Positions 24,201 to 37,000 of a DNA stretch of 64,000 nt are shown one piece after another. The translations under genes were made by a program, and so were the position numbers. The notes under the pieces are model-generated. The model had not been told where the DNA came from, searched no databases, and saw only the letters and a list, made by a program, of their open reading frames with translations. Every line of letters starts with the position of its first letter. Position 1 is the first letter of the stretch. This DNA is from Megaleporinus macrocephalus (lineage: Eukaryota; Chordata; Actinopteri; Characiformes; Anostomidae): positions 17,863,524-17,927,523 of the forward strand of contig CM038716.1 in NCBI GenBank assembly GCA_021613375.1, read 5' to 3'.

Positions 24201-25859
24201 TCAAATTGAAAAATAAAAAATAAAAATGCATACTACTGCACGCCTCTGGTAACTTGAGCTTATTGAATAAATTCATAAGATATTAATAGCCACTGTCATG
24301 ATATGAGTGTACTGTAATGATATTCCTCTGTACAAATGGCACTGCAGATTTGTATCAAGCGGCTTTTAGACAAAACAGAGCCCTCTACACAGTTTCTGTT
24401 TACTTTAATTAACAAGGTGTCACTGAAAATGGATAATGTTGCTTGAAGAGCCGATGAGGGCAAATGGGGAAAAAAGTGCCTAGTAAACATCTTCTGACAG
24501 CCTGAAATGTAAAAATAGCCACGTATAGGCAAGGTGTAAGGACGGCGGACCAAGTTAACATCCTCATTTATCATTCCGTCTTCAAGCTATTGGACAAGCG
24601 TATCAAGCACATGGTGCAGCGAGGCTCAGGTGAATCGCTTAGGCTCCATTACCGGGCTGATGGAGGAGAAAGTGCTGTTTCTCCACTCTCTCAATGGACC
24701 ATCCCGAGGGGGCATGGCTGCTGCTGCTGCTGCATTAACGCTCATATCTGCATCGATTTTACGCCAGCATGGAGCACGTGGCTTAAATGGCAGGCAGGAT
24801 GTAGGCCTGGAATAACCAAATCTGACCTTAAGCCTCACATACAGGACCACTTTCTACTAGGAGAGAGAATTACTCCACAATATTGTCACGGTATTTAAGT
24901 CACAATACAATATTACTGTGATTTTAAACACAACACACTGAGTATTGGGTTAGTAATTATTGTGATTTATTACCTTACAAATACCCTTTCTTTGAACGCA
25001 GCCCCTCATTTCTGTGCTAAATGTGTGCAAAACCTCTGTGTATTGTTCTAGCTTGGAGAACGAATCTACACTTTTACATAAAAGCGTTCTGTATACACTG
25101 TATATCTAAATATTTGTGTGCTTGCCTTTCCAAAGATTCTTCTTTGTCCCCCTTTTGCTGCAGTAACAGGCTATACACAGAACAGAGGTCACATTGTTTC
25201 ACCACCTTACACAGTCACACTAGATAAAACAAAATAAAACATTTATGTGAGCATGCATTCAGGCTTGAAAGCATTACTTCCAATGTTTGATGATTAGTCC
25301 TGTATCACAAATGTCACTCCAAGTCATCCTGAACATACGGGCTGTAATTCAACTTGACAAAAAAACAATAAAAAACAACTGAAGGATGTTTTATGTTTAT
25401 TTCTGCTAGAAATCTGGCTGCTAGCCCATAGACGACAGAAGGAAGGATTAGCTTACTCGTTCATTCTCCCTAACATGGTTAATTAACATCAGTTGACCTT
25501 TGTTTTCCACAGTGGAAAGACAGTTGACGTTCAGCAGCAGGTTTTAGTTTACCAGCTACTGGCTTGTAAATTTACTACCTGTGACCTGCGGTCTGGAAGG
25601 TAAAAAAAAGCTCCTGATGTCGCTTCTCTTTCTTGGTGGAATGATATCTCTACGAAATCAAATGCATTGGCGTGACATGGTAAGGCAGTAAGTTACCTGA
25701 AAGACTAAATTTTCTATAGTGCTTGGGGTTGAACCAGATATGAGAAGATACAAACTGGGCTTCTTAACAGATTAAACACTGCTTCATTTAACACATTAAT
25801 ATACACTATAGACTGTAACATAGAGTACTAAAACATCTTCAGGACATCTTATTCTAAAA
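20801..25859. other. Intergenic, mostly low-repeat; CT repeat at 21237-21264
   Basis: A CT microsatellite lies at 21237-21264, with C-rich patches around 21085 and 21325. A G+C-richer patch at 24590-24820 includes a (GCT)5-like run at 24718-24733. Reading frames through these patches are short, overlap on both strands, and match no family I recognise. No RNA gene was seen. Parts (23450-24150 and 24300-24830) lack repeats and could hold regulatory elements. Confidence 0.4.
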
Positions 25860-26680
25860 TCATTACATTAACATTGAGTTGCCTCTCCATTTGCAACTAT
25901 AACAGTCTCCATCTCCATTTTAGGGAGGTTTCTTTGGTAATTTGTGCTCATTCAGTCAAAAGAGATTTTGTGATGCCAGGCACTGATGTTGGACAGGAAA
26001 GGTCTGGCACACCACTGACATTCTAATTCTTCCAATTCAAAGGTGTTCCGCAGGCTTGCGGTCACGGCTCTATGCAGGACACTGGAGCTCCTCCACCCCA
26101 AACTCATCAAACATTACTGCTGATGGACAGTCATGCTGGAGGAGAACAGTTTCTTTCCCAAAGTGTTTTATCAAATTTGGAAGCATCATTTTTTGTTATA
26201 AATTGGTGGGGGGTTTTTTTGTTTTGTTTTTTTTTTACACTTGACTGGAACTAAGGCACCTGAAAAGCAGGCCCACACTTTTTTTCTCTTTTCTGCTAAA
26301 CTTTACTCTTGACCTGTAGGCCTCCTAGAATCCAACTCAAATTCATCCAACAGACTGCTTAGATGGTGAAACTATTCCAGAGATCAGCGGTGCTAAGCTT
26401 TACACCACTCCAGCTGACACTTGGCACTGCATATATCGATCTTAGGTTTGTGTGCAGTTGCTCGACTAAGGAAACCCACTTCATGAAACTACCAACACAC
26501 AATTTGTGCTACCAGGGGCAGTTTGGAACTCTAAGGTGAGTGAAGCAACACAATGTTATTTTTACATGCCGCGTGCTTCAGCACTTTGTAGCCTCGCTCT
26601 GTGAGCTTGTGTCGTCTACCGTTTCATGGCTGAGGTGTTGTTGCCTCGGCATAGCTGTCATTTTTTCTTTGCTTTTCCAT
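25860..26680 (-). mobile_element. Tc1-like transposon relic (sister of 16.7-kb copy)
   Basis: The antisense text includes CACTGATGTTGGACAGG near 25980 and GGAAACCCACTTCATGAA near 26470. Both are complements of conserved Tc1 transposase gene segments found in the 37.4- and 43.9-kb elements. No usable frame remains. A G/T-rich run at 26205-26236 interrupts it. Confidence 0.65.
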
Positions 26681-26689
26681 CTTAGCATT

Positions 26690-28789
26690 TCTGCATACTG
26701 CAGTCAATAGCCTTGAAGGGGAAGGCTGATCAGTTTTTCAGTAAGATCAAACATGGCAAATTCAATACATATTTAAGCACAGGCGGTTTGTTTACGCAGA
26801 GCAAAAATAAATACTGCATAATTCTTGTCCCCCCACTCGTGTCTAGTTTCAATTAGCGAAATATCAGTACTGCACTTCCTAGCCTTTAATTTCTCCAAGT
26901 CAGCAATCTTTAATGAATTAAAATTCACAGTATTGCACTGTGCGCACACATACTTGTCTTTGCATACAAACAAAAACATCTCGCTAATACAAGTGACTTG
27001 ACATAAAGGTTTATGGAAAAGGATTACTCAGATTTGTATTATCTGCTGAGCTGTGCAACCTAATTACATACATATGTTACTTTTATGACTTTTAATCATC
27101 TCAAGTAATCATTTTGAATGAACTCTGTGTTTATGTTTTCATGCCAGGTAAGTCTGTCTCTTAATGTATACAATGTGTCATAACATTTCCAAACATGTAT
27201 TCTAATTAATGAATTCAGCAACAGCAGCACCTTAAAGTTGCTGAATTCATTAATTAGAAGTGGCTGGGAATGTAAACAGGCATTCAGTTGCGCACCCAGA
27301 GCTTGCATAATGTCCATAGAAAACTACTGCCAGTATAATAATCTGCTCTTAAGCCGCTGAATAAGTCTAAGGTCACCATTCGCAATGCCAATCTGAATGC
27401 AATCAAATCCTTATAATATTGTTACAACATCTACTGCAAAGAGTAGAGGCTGTTAATGCAGTAAAGCGGGAACAAACTCCTTATTAAGACCCTTGATTTG
27501 CAAAATAAATTTGAACAGGTGTCTCTTTACATCATTTGAATATTTAAAGAACAATGACCTGGATTAATTGACCTGGAATTTTAATTCGATTAAAAATGAT
27601 TTTTTTTCCTATGTAGCTTACATTCTGAAACAATTAGAGGTGATGATTTGTAATAAGGGGTTGGTCACGTTTCATTGCTCACTGCTACATTTATGCTTGC
27701 AGTGGCTGTTTACTATTACAGTCACCGGTGCTGGCCAGCTTACTCTGAAGTAAAATAGGAGCTTTCAGATGATCAACATCTCTTGGAGAAGGTTAACTGA
27801 GGTGCCTTCAGATGTCCTCATCCATCCTTTCCTGGGCTGCTGTAGACGGTGTGAGCAGCTGGGAAAATGGGGCTTTGAGTGGTCCCTACTGTCCATTATG
27901 CCACATGTTAGCACACAGAGGGAGAGACAGAGAGAGATGTTTATGTTGCAGCTGAGTGCCATGCACTACAGGACAATGCAAGTATGTACTTAGTAAGCAT
28001 GTATGTCTCAGCACTAGGACAGCACACACACACACTGTTGCTGTCATATCAAATTGTTGTAACTTAGGGGTTTCAAGCTTTTCTCACACTTTCCCGCTTG
28101 AAATGCCAGCTGCCTTTTACATTTCATGAACAATTCATGATGATAAAACCAACAGAAATGATCCAAAATGACTTTGAATGAAATCTTGTAATATTCTTGC
28201 ACATTACAGTTAAGAATGTTTTTGTCTATGAAGTTTCTTATTTGGAGATGAAAGGATTTGCTGCACTGCAGTTCTTAGACAATACAAGTGTATGTACTGT
28301 CATTTAAGTAAAATAAATATTAAAAGAGAAACCAATAATAGATTGTAATGCATAGACACCAGTGCTCTCCGTCAAAGTAATAAAACCCCTTTAAGGGCAT
28401 AGCTTTGTGTCTTTAGCATGCAAAAAGATGTTGGCTGCCAGCGCCAACTAAATGGCTGAGCTAGATGGCTCCCATCCCACTGAGCGTGTGTTCTCGGACA
28501 CGTGTGCCGCACGTCTTCCCTCGGGGTGGCATCCTCCTCCCCTCTCTCAGTGCAGAGAGTGCTGCATCCTCCCCTCCCAGTGCAGCAGGACACCTACCAC
28601 TGGTCTGGTCTAATGCTGCCCTGCTGGCAGGTTCTTGCTGGTTCTTGCCTTCCAATGTTTCATGCTGCAGCTTCTTTAACTGCAGCAAGTTAAAGGGCAT
28701 ATGAGCACTGCCTAAATAGGAACATGGGAAATGTTTATAGTTATAAGGATTACGTTTTGGTATACTCAGTGATTATGTACATTACAGTT
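26690..28789. other. Low-repeat block with A+T-rich homeodomain-type words
   Basis: There is no transposon text. TAAT cores recur (26880-27600) and a perfect hairpin lies at 27200-27259. At 28440-28640 composition turns G+C-rich, but the overlapping frames on both strands there show no motif. The stretch is a candidate regulatory region by appearance only. Confidence 0.35.
27200..27259. repeat. Perfect inverted repeat: 23-bp arms, 14-bp loop
   Basis: The left arm (27200-27222) and the right arm (27237-27259) are exact reverse complements. They contain TAATTAATGAATTCAGCAAC and its complement. The loop is AGCAGCACCTTAAA. Pairing stops at 27199/27260. Confidence 0.97.
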
Positions 28790-30065
28790 TCTGTAATAAA
28801 GTAATTGTGCAGCAGTTTAGTGGCCTGGGGAAAGAAGCTGTAAAGGTGGTGGTCAGTTTGAGTCTATAGGGCCCAATATATACTCCTGGTCTCCGCTAGG
28901 ATGGAAAGCACTGGAGCGGAGGTTTACTGGGGTTGTAGGGGACCACATTTTTTTCCCGCCCCCTTTCATTAAAGCAGATCAGCTTTAGACCTTTGAGGGT
29001 TGAGGGCCAACAGCTGATGATTTTCTCTGCTCATCACATCGTGCGCTACAGCTTATGCTTGGCCTGTGAAGATGCAGAGCTGAACCAGAGGGAGATTGAG
29101 GATGTGATGAGGGACTGGATTATGGCAGTGGACCAGCAGTGCCCGAGGCTGCCCAAATTTCTTGAGCAAGAAATACTAGCACTGCTGGCCCTTCTACATA
29201 CATGCAATGCTATGTCTGTCCTATTTGAGATCCTGCTAAATGGTGGTGCCCAGGAATTTGTAAGACTCAGCTCTGCTGACTGTGGAACTGGGTATTTCCA
29301 GTGGAGGCAGTGGTGTAGACGTTTTCTGAAATCATGACTCAATGGTCAACTACAGGTTGTTACCAGCCACGTAACCTCCCTGTACACTTAATGTTGATCG
29401 AGATGAGACTGACCAGAGTGCAAACGTAGTACGTTTAACAGAGGAACTGACAGCTGTAGAGTCAATGGTGTAAACCAGGGGAGAGAACACACATTCTCTT
29501 TGGAGCCCCTCTGCTGAGGATGAGAGGGCCTGAAACGTGGTCATTTACCCTGACATACTGTTTTCTGTTTCACAAGAAGTTGCAGACAGATGTTGGGACA
29601 TTGAGCTGCTACAGTTTATCCAGTAGAAGTTCAGAAATGATGGTGTTAAAAACAGAGCTGAAGTCCACAAACAACACACGGGCACAAGTGTTAGGGACAT
29701 CCAGGTATTGCAGGATGTAGGGCCACATTCATGGCATCATTTACAGTCCTGTAAGTTCTGAATGCAAACTGGGTTCTGAGGAACATCATGACTTTGAGGT
29801 GCTGAAGTCTCTCAAAACACTTGATGAACAGCAAATTACAGCAAATGGTCTGTAGTTATTTAGGTAGGAGATCTTCTACTTTGCGGGTACTGGTATGATG
29901 AAAGAGGTCTTAAAGCACACAGGCACAAAAGACTTGGTCAGAAACTGATCGAAGAGAACAGCGAGGATGAGAGAAAGTTGTTTATAGCAGTGCCTGAATG
30001 TTGGAGGTGAGCCACCATCAGGGTTGTGTCATCTACCGTCATCCTGCTTTTTAGTGACGGTAATG
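28790..30065 (-). mobile_element. LINE fragment D, most of a reverse transcriptase, second LINE family
   Basis: Read on the - strand from 30060 downward it gives FLTKSFVPVCFKTSFIIPVP, then YLNNYRPFA, then ARVLFVDFSSVFNTI (first catalytic Asp), then VLSPLVYTIDSTAV, and later TAIIQSLITSSISLWFSSAS near 29060-29110. The order and wording match the finger, palm and C-terminal parts of non-LTR reverse transcriptases. Several stops and frameshifts break it, and the DD block after VLSPL is disrupted. The + strand frame at 28993-29337 is a shadow of this region. Confidence 0.85.
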
Positions 30066-31632
30066 GAGTGGCTGACTAGGCTGAAACTAGACTGAAGGGA
30101 TGTTCTTTATATTTTGCTCTTGAGTAAAAGTTATAAAAACATTGCGCTTTAAGCAAATGCCCTTTTATTGAACACAGCAGCAGGGGGGGAACAGCCGCCA
30201 GCACCAACGCAACAGCCAAGATAGCAGGCATGTCATCAAAAGCCACACACTTCATCCTGACGTGGGCACAAACACTACACCACTGCTTACAGCCCAGCAC
30301 AGAGCATGAGTAAATGTTTACACTGTTAACAGAACCAACTTATTTACAAAATTAAAATCTCTCTCCCATGCGGCTTCACGCCCCCACAGCCGCACAACTT
30401 CATAACGGGACGCTGCAGTATCTTTTATTTTTATTTTTTCTTAGATCCCCTTGTGGTGTTAGAGTGGACTTATTCACACAAGACTGTCTCTGTTTATTTC
30501 TACATGCTATTTTCCATCCTTTCTTTGGCCCTTACAATTAAATAGGCTTTTTTGTAACTGCACTGTCCATCTGTATCATCACTGTCCAAAGAAAAAAAAA
30601 AAAAGATCTCTTCATTTTTCTATATGATTTGAACACAGCCGCTTTATATCCTGTGAACGTTTCCACATGAATGGACCAATAGAAATGCTCGAAAATCATT
30701 TGGAAAGAAACTCTGTACATGAACGTACATTGAATGAATGTTACTGGCCTCTCCTGTAAAGTTACTGTTTTGGAGATTTCTTTGTTTTTCTTTGGACGGT
30801 GATGATATAATGACCTCTGTTCTGGCTACTCTCTATGGTGCCTCATTCAAAAAACAGTACATGCTCACAAAAGCAACAAACTCAAAACAGCTACATTAAA
30901 TCTGCAGTTCTCCATTATGTAACTAGACCAGTGGTCTCCAATCTGGAGTACCTTCTGCCTTGCACATTTTTGAGTTTCTCCTGCTCACAACACATCTGAA
31001 CTAACTTTTCAGCTCATTCACAAATCCCTCCAGTGTGTGTGGTAAAGCATGGAAAACTGCAAAATGTGCAGGTCAGTGGGTCCTCCTGGGTCAGGAACCT
31101 GTGTTCCAGAGAGTCAGTCACAGTTCCTCCTTTTGAGAGCCCTTTTTCACAAAGCCACTGATGAGAATCACAGATAAAAAATGCAGTCCTAGACTGGAGC
31201 TAGACGGGCGCTGAGACATGAGTGACAAAAAAGTCAAGTAAGAAATGAGCCCATGCAGAAAATTGTGGGGAAGAAAGGTGCTAAGGAACGGGCTACTAGA
31301 CAATGAAGTATGACAGATTTGAGGGATGGGGAGATTAAAAGGAAAGATGGGAGAGTAAGAGGAGAGAGGAATCCAAGAGATGTCTTGGAGGGCTTATTTT
31401 TAATCTGGGAATAAAACTGCTTCAGCGCGGCTCTCATCGGCTGTAATGACTTGGAGAAAGGTTTGGAAAGGAAAATGTAAAAATAAGTCTGAAGGCATGT
31501 CGCTCGTTCTCTCTCTGCTGGGCCGCTCCCCAGCGGCACACAAGGCTCCATGTCACAACCCCACAGCACTGACAGCCTGCAGGAACATAAGCCTGCGAGT
31601 GCCATTCTCTCACCAGAGAGCATACAGCACTA
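30066..31632. other. Intergenic stretch, nothing firm
   Basis: A - strand frame at 30076-30300 has a hydrophobic stretch, but I do not recognise it and it adjoins the LINE, so it is likely repeat DNA. The rest is unique-looking A+T-rich sequence. No RNA gene was seen. Confidence 0.45.
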
Positions 31633-31647
31633 TTACACACACACACA

Positions 31648-31680
<33 letters not shown>
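31633..31680. repeat. (CA)n microsatellite
   Basis: This is a near-uninterrupted CA run with one AGA break near 31648. Frames crossing it are artefacts. Confidence 0.95.
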
Positions 31681-31682
<2 letters not shown>

Positions 31683-32984
31683 TACTGGACAGCTAAAAAT
31701 ACAGCAGCCAAGAGTGGCAGAATCTATGCTCGCTTCAGCTCCCTCAGATTAGGGGCTCTGGGGGATGAACCCCATTCACTCTGGCTTTTGTCTTTTCTAT
31801 ATGACTAACAAAAAATGAAAAGTGAAAAGAAGACATTTCAGAGAGGAATACACGCGCACTGTAATAGTGACGATTGTGAATGTAAAATTGTACAATGACT
31901 ACTGTTCTCTGTTCTCTATTGTATTGTGGTGCTGTTCATGTCTTTGCTAGTGCTAATACTGCACATACTGTTCAGCATGTGCAGACAATTGCACAATGGC
32001 ATTAGCTAGCTAATGACTACACATAATGCAGCACACTGAAAAAAAAGATTGCATTTAATTTATTAGTTTATTCATCATTTTCACATTAATACATTAATAA
32101 AGAAAATAGGTTTGGCATAAAATATCTTTTATTCAGGTAGAAACACATTTGAAATTAACTGCATGCAATGTGACTCAATTAAATTAATTACCTCTGTTAT
32201 ATTAGTCAAAGCTACTTAAAACACAAACCTCAATTCCAAAAAGGGTGGCAGTGTATATAATAATAACAGAAAGCTGTGATTTACAAATCTAGCACTGTGA
32301 TAACAAAAACACTCAAAGAAGTGTTAAACAGCTGATGCAAACAGGCCCAAACTCCTAGTCCTTTGGAAATGAGTGATTGTAAAATGTGTCTATTGTGGCT
32401 CCGGCTATTACTGGTGAATAGTAGTTCAAGAACACTGTTCCTCAACCAGAGACTGAAATGATTTCAGTGATTTATAAATGAGCATCTTCAATGAAAAAAC
32501 TATGAAAATATATTAAAAAACTATTTTATTATTTTATTTTCTACAGCCGTTTGCACTTAAATAATAAAAATATGCTTAACATATATAACATAGATACTGG
32601 ACATCAAACAATGTCATACCACGTTACGTGAGTTTTACAAAAAAAAGTTTCACTGTTTTTCTTTCTGGGGCTCAAATCTATTTTGAATGGATCTGAGCAA
32701 AAACATTACAAGGACAAATGTGTTGACAAAAGGTGCTGCAATCATGCTTGGGTATAAATTGAGCATCCAGGAAAGGTCTGGTTATAAGCATGCATGGGTC
32801 ACTGCAAAAAAAAAAAAAAAAAGAATAATGATCTTCAGTGAGCGACTGCAAGTGTTTTCATCCTCTACAGTGCATAACAACATCAAAAGTTTCAGAGAAT
32901 CCAATGAAACCTCTGTACATGAAGGGCCAGGCTGAAAACCACAACTGAATGCTTATGACCACTGTGTTTGGGGAGCTGCACTTA
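31681..32984. other. Intergenic; Tc1/mariner terminal fragment at about 32227-32295
   Basis: CCTCAATTCCAAAAAGG near 32227, followed by GTGATTTACAAATC near 32277, resembles the terminal repeat seen at the right end of the 56-kb element (CCAACTTTTTTGGAATTG, opposite strand). No transposase text follows, so this is an end fragment or an internally deleted copy. Poly-A lies at 32805-32822. Confidence 0.45.
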
Positions 32985-34085
32985 GTGAGTACATTCAGTT
33001 TTGTGGCTGTAGGTTAAATGGCTGTAGGTTAAATGTGGGCTTAAAAATGACAAGGACACTATTGGGGGAACAAGGGATGAATAAATGACAGATAGAGGAC
33101 TGTGGGTGGGTATGTCTTCAGACTGAAGTTTGGGGACCAATGTTTTACTTACTGGCTCATGCTATTTGCTGGGTCATGACGGGTCACGGCCGCTCTCGTT
33201 ACACAACAGGTAGCAGCTCGAGATTCCAATATTTATATATATAACATAATGAGCAGTGAGCCGGCGTGCGCGCTTTGATGTCACAGACATGTGCGGTCGA
33301 CCGAACTGACAGAATAAATAGAGGTGTCTCCACGCGGAGTCTTCAGATTAGGGATTAGGTCTCCCCACTGAATAATTGCTTAATGTTCTCGCTCTCGTTG
33401 TGTCTCTATGTTCCTCCCTCCGCACACAGTTTTTTAGGTCAAATAAAAGGGGGAAGGAATGCTCGCATGTTAACGTTCTGTGAGGAGCCCCGCTGCCAAA
33501 ACCTAATGGTTAAGACACTGGCCTCCTAGGCCAGGGATTGTGGGTTCAAGTCCCACCTGGGCTGTGGAGCTAGCAGAGTGATAAAGGAAACACAGGATGG
33601 TACTGTAGCATGAGCAGTTTGAGGGGAGCAGTGAGTGATGAACACACAACATATCGAGAAGTGTGTATCAGGTGTGGCTGTAGGAAAAACAAAACCAGAA
33701 TGTTTAAGTTTGCCAGAAAATAAAAAGGACTTGATGGGAGGAATGAGGGATGAATAAATGTGAGGGTGGGTATGTCTGTGAATCAGAGCCTGAGGGAATA
33801 CATGGAGGTGGTGACTGTCAGGTAAAGGAAATCATAATGTTAGGCTTGAAAATCAATGGGATGAAATAAAAAGACAAATAGAGGAGTGAAGGTTAGAATG
33901 AATGTCTGTGGATTACAGCTTGGGGACCTGCCCTGAGCAGTTTGGTTGCTGTAGGTTGAATGAAACAATGTTTGGGAAAAAAGACGGATTAAAAAAGATT
34001 AATAAATAACACAGACAAGTGTGGGTTAAACCAACACTACATTCATGGTCGGGGGATTGCCCTGAGTCAGTGACTGCAACATGTT
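32985..34085. repeat. Degenerate tandem array, interrupted in the middle
   Basis: Units of very roughly 130-250 bp share GGTTGCTGTAGGTT(A/G)AATG, a GGGATGAATAAATG box, GATAGAGGA, GGGTATGTCT and TTGGGGACC. They occur near 33000-33140, 33660-33800 and 33830-34080. The first direct repeat, GGCTGTAGGTTAAAT, is doubled at about 33005-33032. A different, G+C-richer block (about 33150-33590) splits the array. Confidence 0.65.
33486..33564 (+). tRNA. tRNA-Arg(CCU)-like sequence, probable pseudogene
   Basis: The anticodon arm is clean: stem CTGGC/GCCAG around the loop CTCCTAG, anticodon CCT. The T arm is also intact: GTGGG/CCCAC around TTCAAGT, which gives a good B box. The acceptor arms AGCCCCG and CTGGGCT pair at six of seven positions. 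The D arm is expanded by about five or six bases (AAAAC inserted before CTAATGG), so folding and the A box are damaged. The length is 79 nt against the usual 73. It could also be the head of a tRNA-derived SINE, but no clear SINE body follows. Confidence 0.65.
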
Positions 34086-37000
34086 ATGTATCAGTTAAGT
34101 AGAAGTATCTTAGATGGGCACTCATTTTTCCATCCTATTTATTCTCTATGGGAAAGAATTCCGTAGAAATCCTCTGTTTTTTGGAATCCGCACACCCAAT
34201 CAAAAAACTGTATTCAAGCCTGAATCACACAATTGGACCAGACTTTCTGAAGCTGGAACAGTGTTCATATGTCAAAAACTAAGAGAGAAGTTACGTGGCA
34301 GAATTCAGAATTCTGGAAGAAAACAATAAACAGATAACAATATAGTTGAGTGTTGCTTTGCAATGCACAAGCATAAATACATCGATGCAGGACATGTATT
34401 GCTGCTCAGCTGAAGATATATATGTATATATATATATATTTGACATTTGTATTTTCAGTCATTAAAGTTGAAATGAACATATAATTGACTGAAGTTCAAA
34501 AAAAAAAAAGTTACAAAAAAAATTGTGTTTTTGTATTATTTTTTTACTTATCACTAGGGCTGTGTATTGGCAAGAACCTGGCGATACAATACATATCGTG
34601 ATATTGCAATATTTTGGCATATTGCAAGCAAAGTGATATATTGCGATTTTTCAAATCCTACTATTAAAACACACCACTATATGAACAGCTTTGTCAATGC
34701 TTACAGCACCCTTGTGCTCCTTGTTAATGTTGAAGTGGAGCTGAAAATGGATTACCTCACTGCCATCTAGTGGTCAGAGTTATTAACACAACACACAATG
34801 ATTCACTGTCTGCCAGGAATCTGTGGATCGATACTGTGTTTTTGAGAATCGATTTAGGGTCACAAAGCATAATATCCCCCATATTTTTTCGATATTCTTT
34901 TTATTTGAGTTGCTCATACTCTCCAACGTTGTTTTAAATTGGGTTTGTACAACAGAAGCATAAAACAGTAAGCTGTGTCTAATATAAAGTTGTGTATATT
35001 TTTATTGTAAGAGTTCTAGTGTATTGCACATATTTTAAAAGTAACCTTCACAATCAACAGAAATGGATTGAAATAGATGAAAATAAAAAAAAGTATAGGA
35101 CACAGTAAAATTAGCATTGGACTCTGGACAGGCTTTAACTTTTCTCAGCTACTTTAATACCTGAATAAAACTTTTATGGCTCTGAGTGACCACTTTTCAA
35201 ATAGTACCCTTCAACAAATAAATTAATAAATAAAGGAAAGAAGAGGGTAAATAGGCAGAATCAGTGTAAACAACAATTGATTAAGCCCCTTCAAGCATAG
35301 GCTTATTATTAAGTTATTAATCTTAGCAGTAACTGCTATAAATTATTATATAAACTATAATGAAAGTAATCTGTGTGTGCCCATCGTGAAGGCCCGTAGG
35401 GTTTAAGGGCTTAATCTGCTATAAATCATATTGAAATTGATGGAAGTAAGCTATCTAAGATTTTTTTTCTGCTACATTAGCACCTAAATAAGTCCTTTGA
35501 GGCTCTGAGGGACATGCTGTTCTTGTATCCAGCTGGCCGTGGAGAGGGCGAATGGGGCGAGCAGAAGCAGAAGGAGAGCTGCGGCCCTCCAGTGTTTCAC
35601 CCGTGTCCTTCTCCCTCCGTCTGTGTCTGCCCTCCTCAGCCCCAGCCCAGTCAATTAAATTCAGGCTTGTCAGATCAAACAGACTTCCATTTACTTTTGC
35701 ACACATAACAACCCCCAGAAGAATACAGAGAGGGTGGGGGCAGCGTGTTGACTTTTATACTTGGCGAGAAGCGCATCAGGAGAAAAAAGCTGACATTTGA
35801 GGACAGGCCTGGAGATCCAGTGACGCATGCGCTGCCCAGTCCGGCCCTCGCAGCCGCTCCTGTTCAATTAGGAGAGTGCTCGCTGAAGGTGTTTGATGTG
35901 CTTTTAGAGCCAGGGAATAGACCAGCACTCCATCTCCACTTAACAGAAGCTCAGGCACGTACGGTTACACACCCACATACACGCACACTGCTAGCGCTGG
36001 GAAGGCTATGCCTGCTTGAATACTTGATTTATGTGTTTCTCAATTCTCTTGCTTGTTCACACTCTTTCTCTCTTGTCTCAGGGTGTTGTGGAGCTGTCCG
36101 TGGTGCTGCCCACCTCATTGTTGGTGCTGATCGTCTGACGCTAACACTGCGCATACTCTTCTGTGTACAAAACAGCACAATAATTTAAGCTAATAATTTA
36201 GAAGTTATAGAAGTTATGACATGATGCAACTGTGAGTGACAATATGTATATATCTCTTGTAAATCTCTTGTTTTAGTCACACCAGTCATTTAGTACTATA
36301 GAAACCACATAACAACACTGTCTTTTTTTGGTACCTCAAACTTTTACTCTATTGGAAGAAGACAACTGAACCAAAAGAAATGAAGGGACCTTCTGATTCC
36401 TTCAAGGTTCTATAGAATGGAAAACTCTATTGACATTGGCATAGTTCTATGCACAGAACTGACATTTCTTAAACACTGTTGTCTCCTTCTTCAAATACAA
36501 ATTCTGCAATAGTAACAGAAGGCGATAAAACCAAAATCATAAACTGGTACATATCAGGCTTGACTTATTAATATTTACATCTTGAAAATGAACATAAAGC
36601 AATGGACTAACAGCAACGAAAATAGCAGACTATATGGAGAAATCTATCATTTCAAACTGTGGAGGTGATGTCAGCACTTTTTATACTCTCTCCAATAGGA
36701 CATGGTTTGTGTTCATCCTTAACTTGGCTTCCTATTTGACAACCTTTTAATCAAATATGCTGATCTGTCTCAAATACCACAGCTTGTTCATTTACCTGAA
36801 TGTAACTGTAGCACCATTTAAGGTGGAACAAAAAATTTATAAAACAGTTTACAGCACCTTGGACAATATCGAGCAACTTCGCTCAACGAAAAGCAGTTCT
36901 AACTTTATTACCAGTATAATCCCAACAGCACCATGTAAGTAGCAGCCATGCTGTGTGATTTCATCCACCTTTTGACAGTTGAAGCCAGATCATCTTACAT

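Noticed and set aside
28993..29337. 114-residue + strand frame as a gene
   Set aside because: It is the reverse shadow of LINE fragment D, whose - strand frame carries recognisable reverse-transcriptase tail text.
33150..33480. Solo LTR of a retrovirus-like element
   Set aside because: AATAAA words and CpGs are suggestive, but no TG...CA ends with a matching short duplication, primer-binding site or polypurine tract could be shown.
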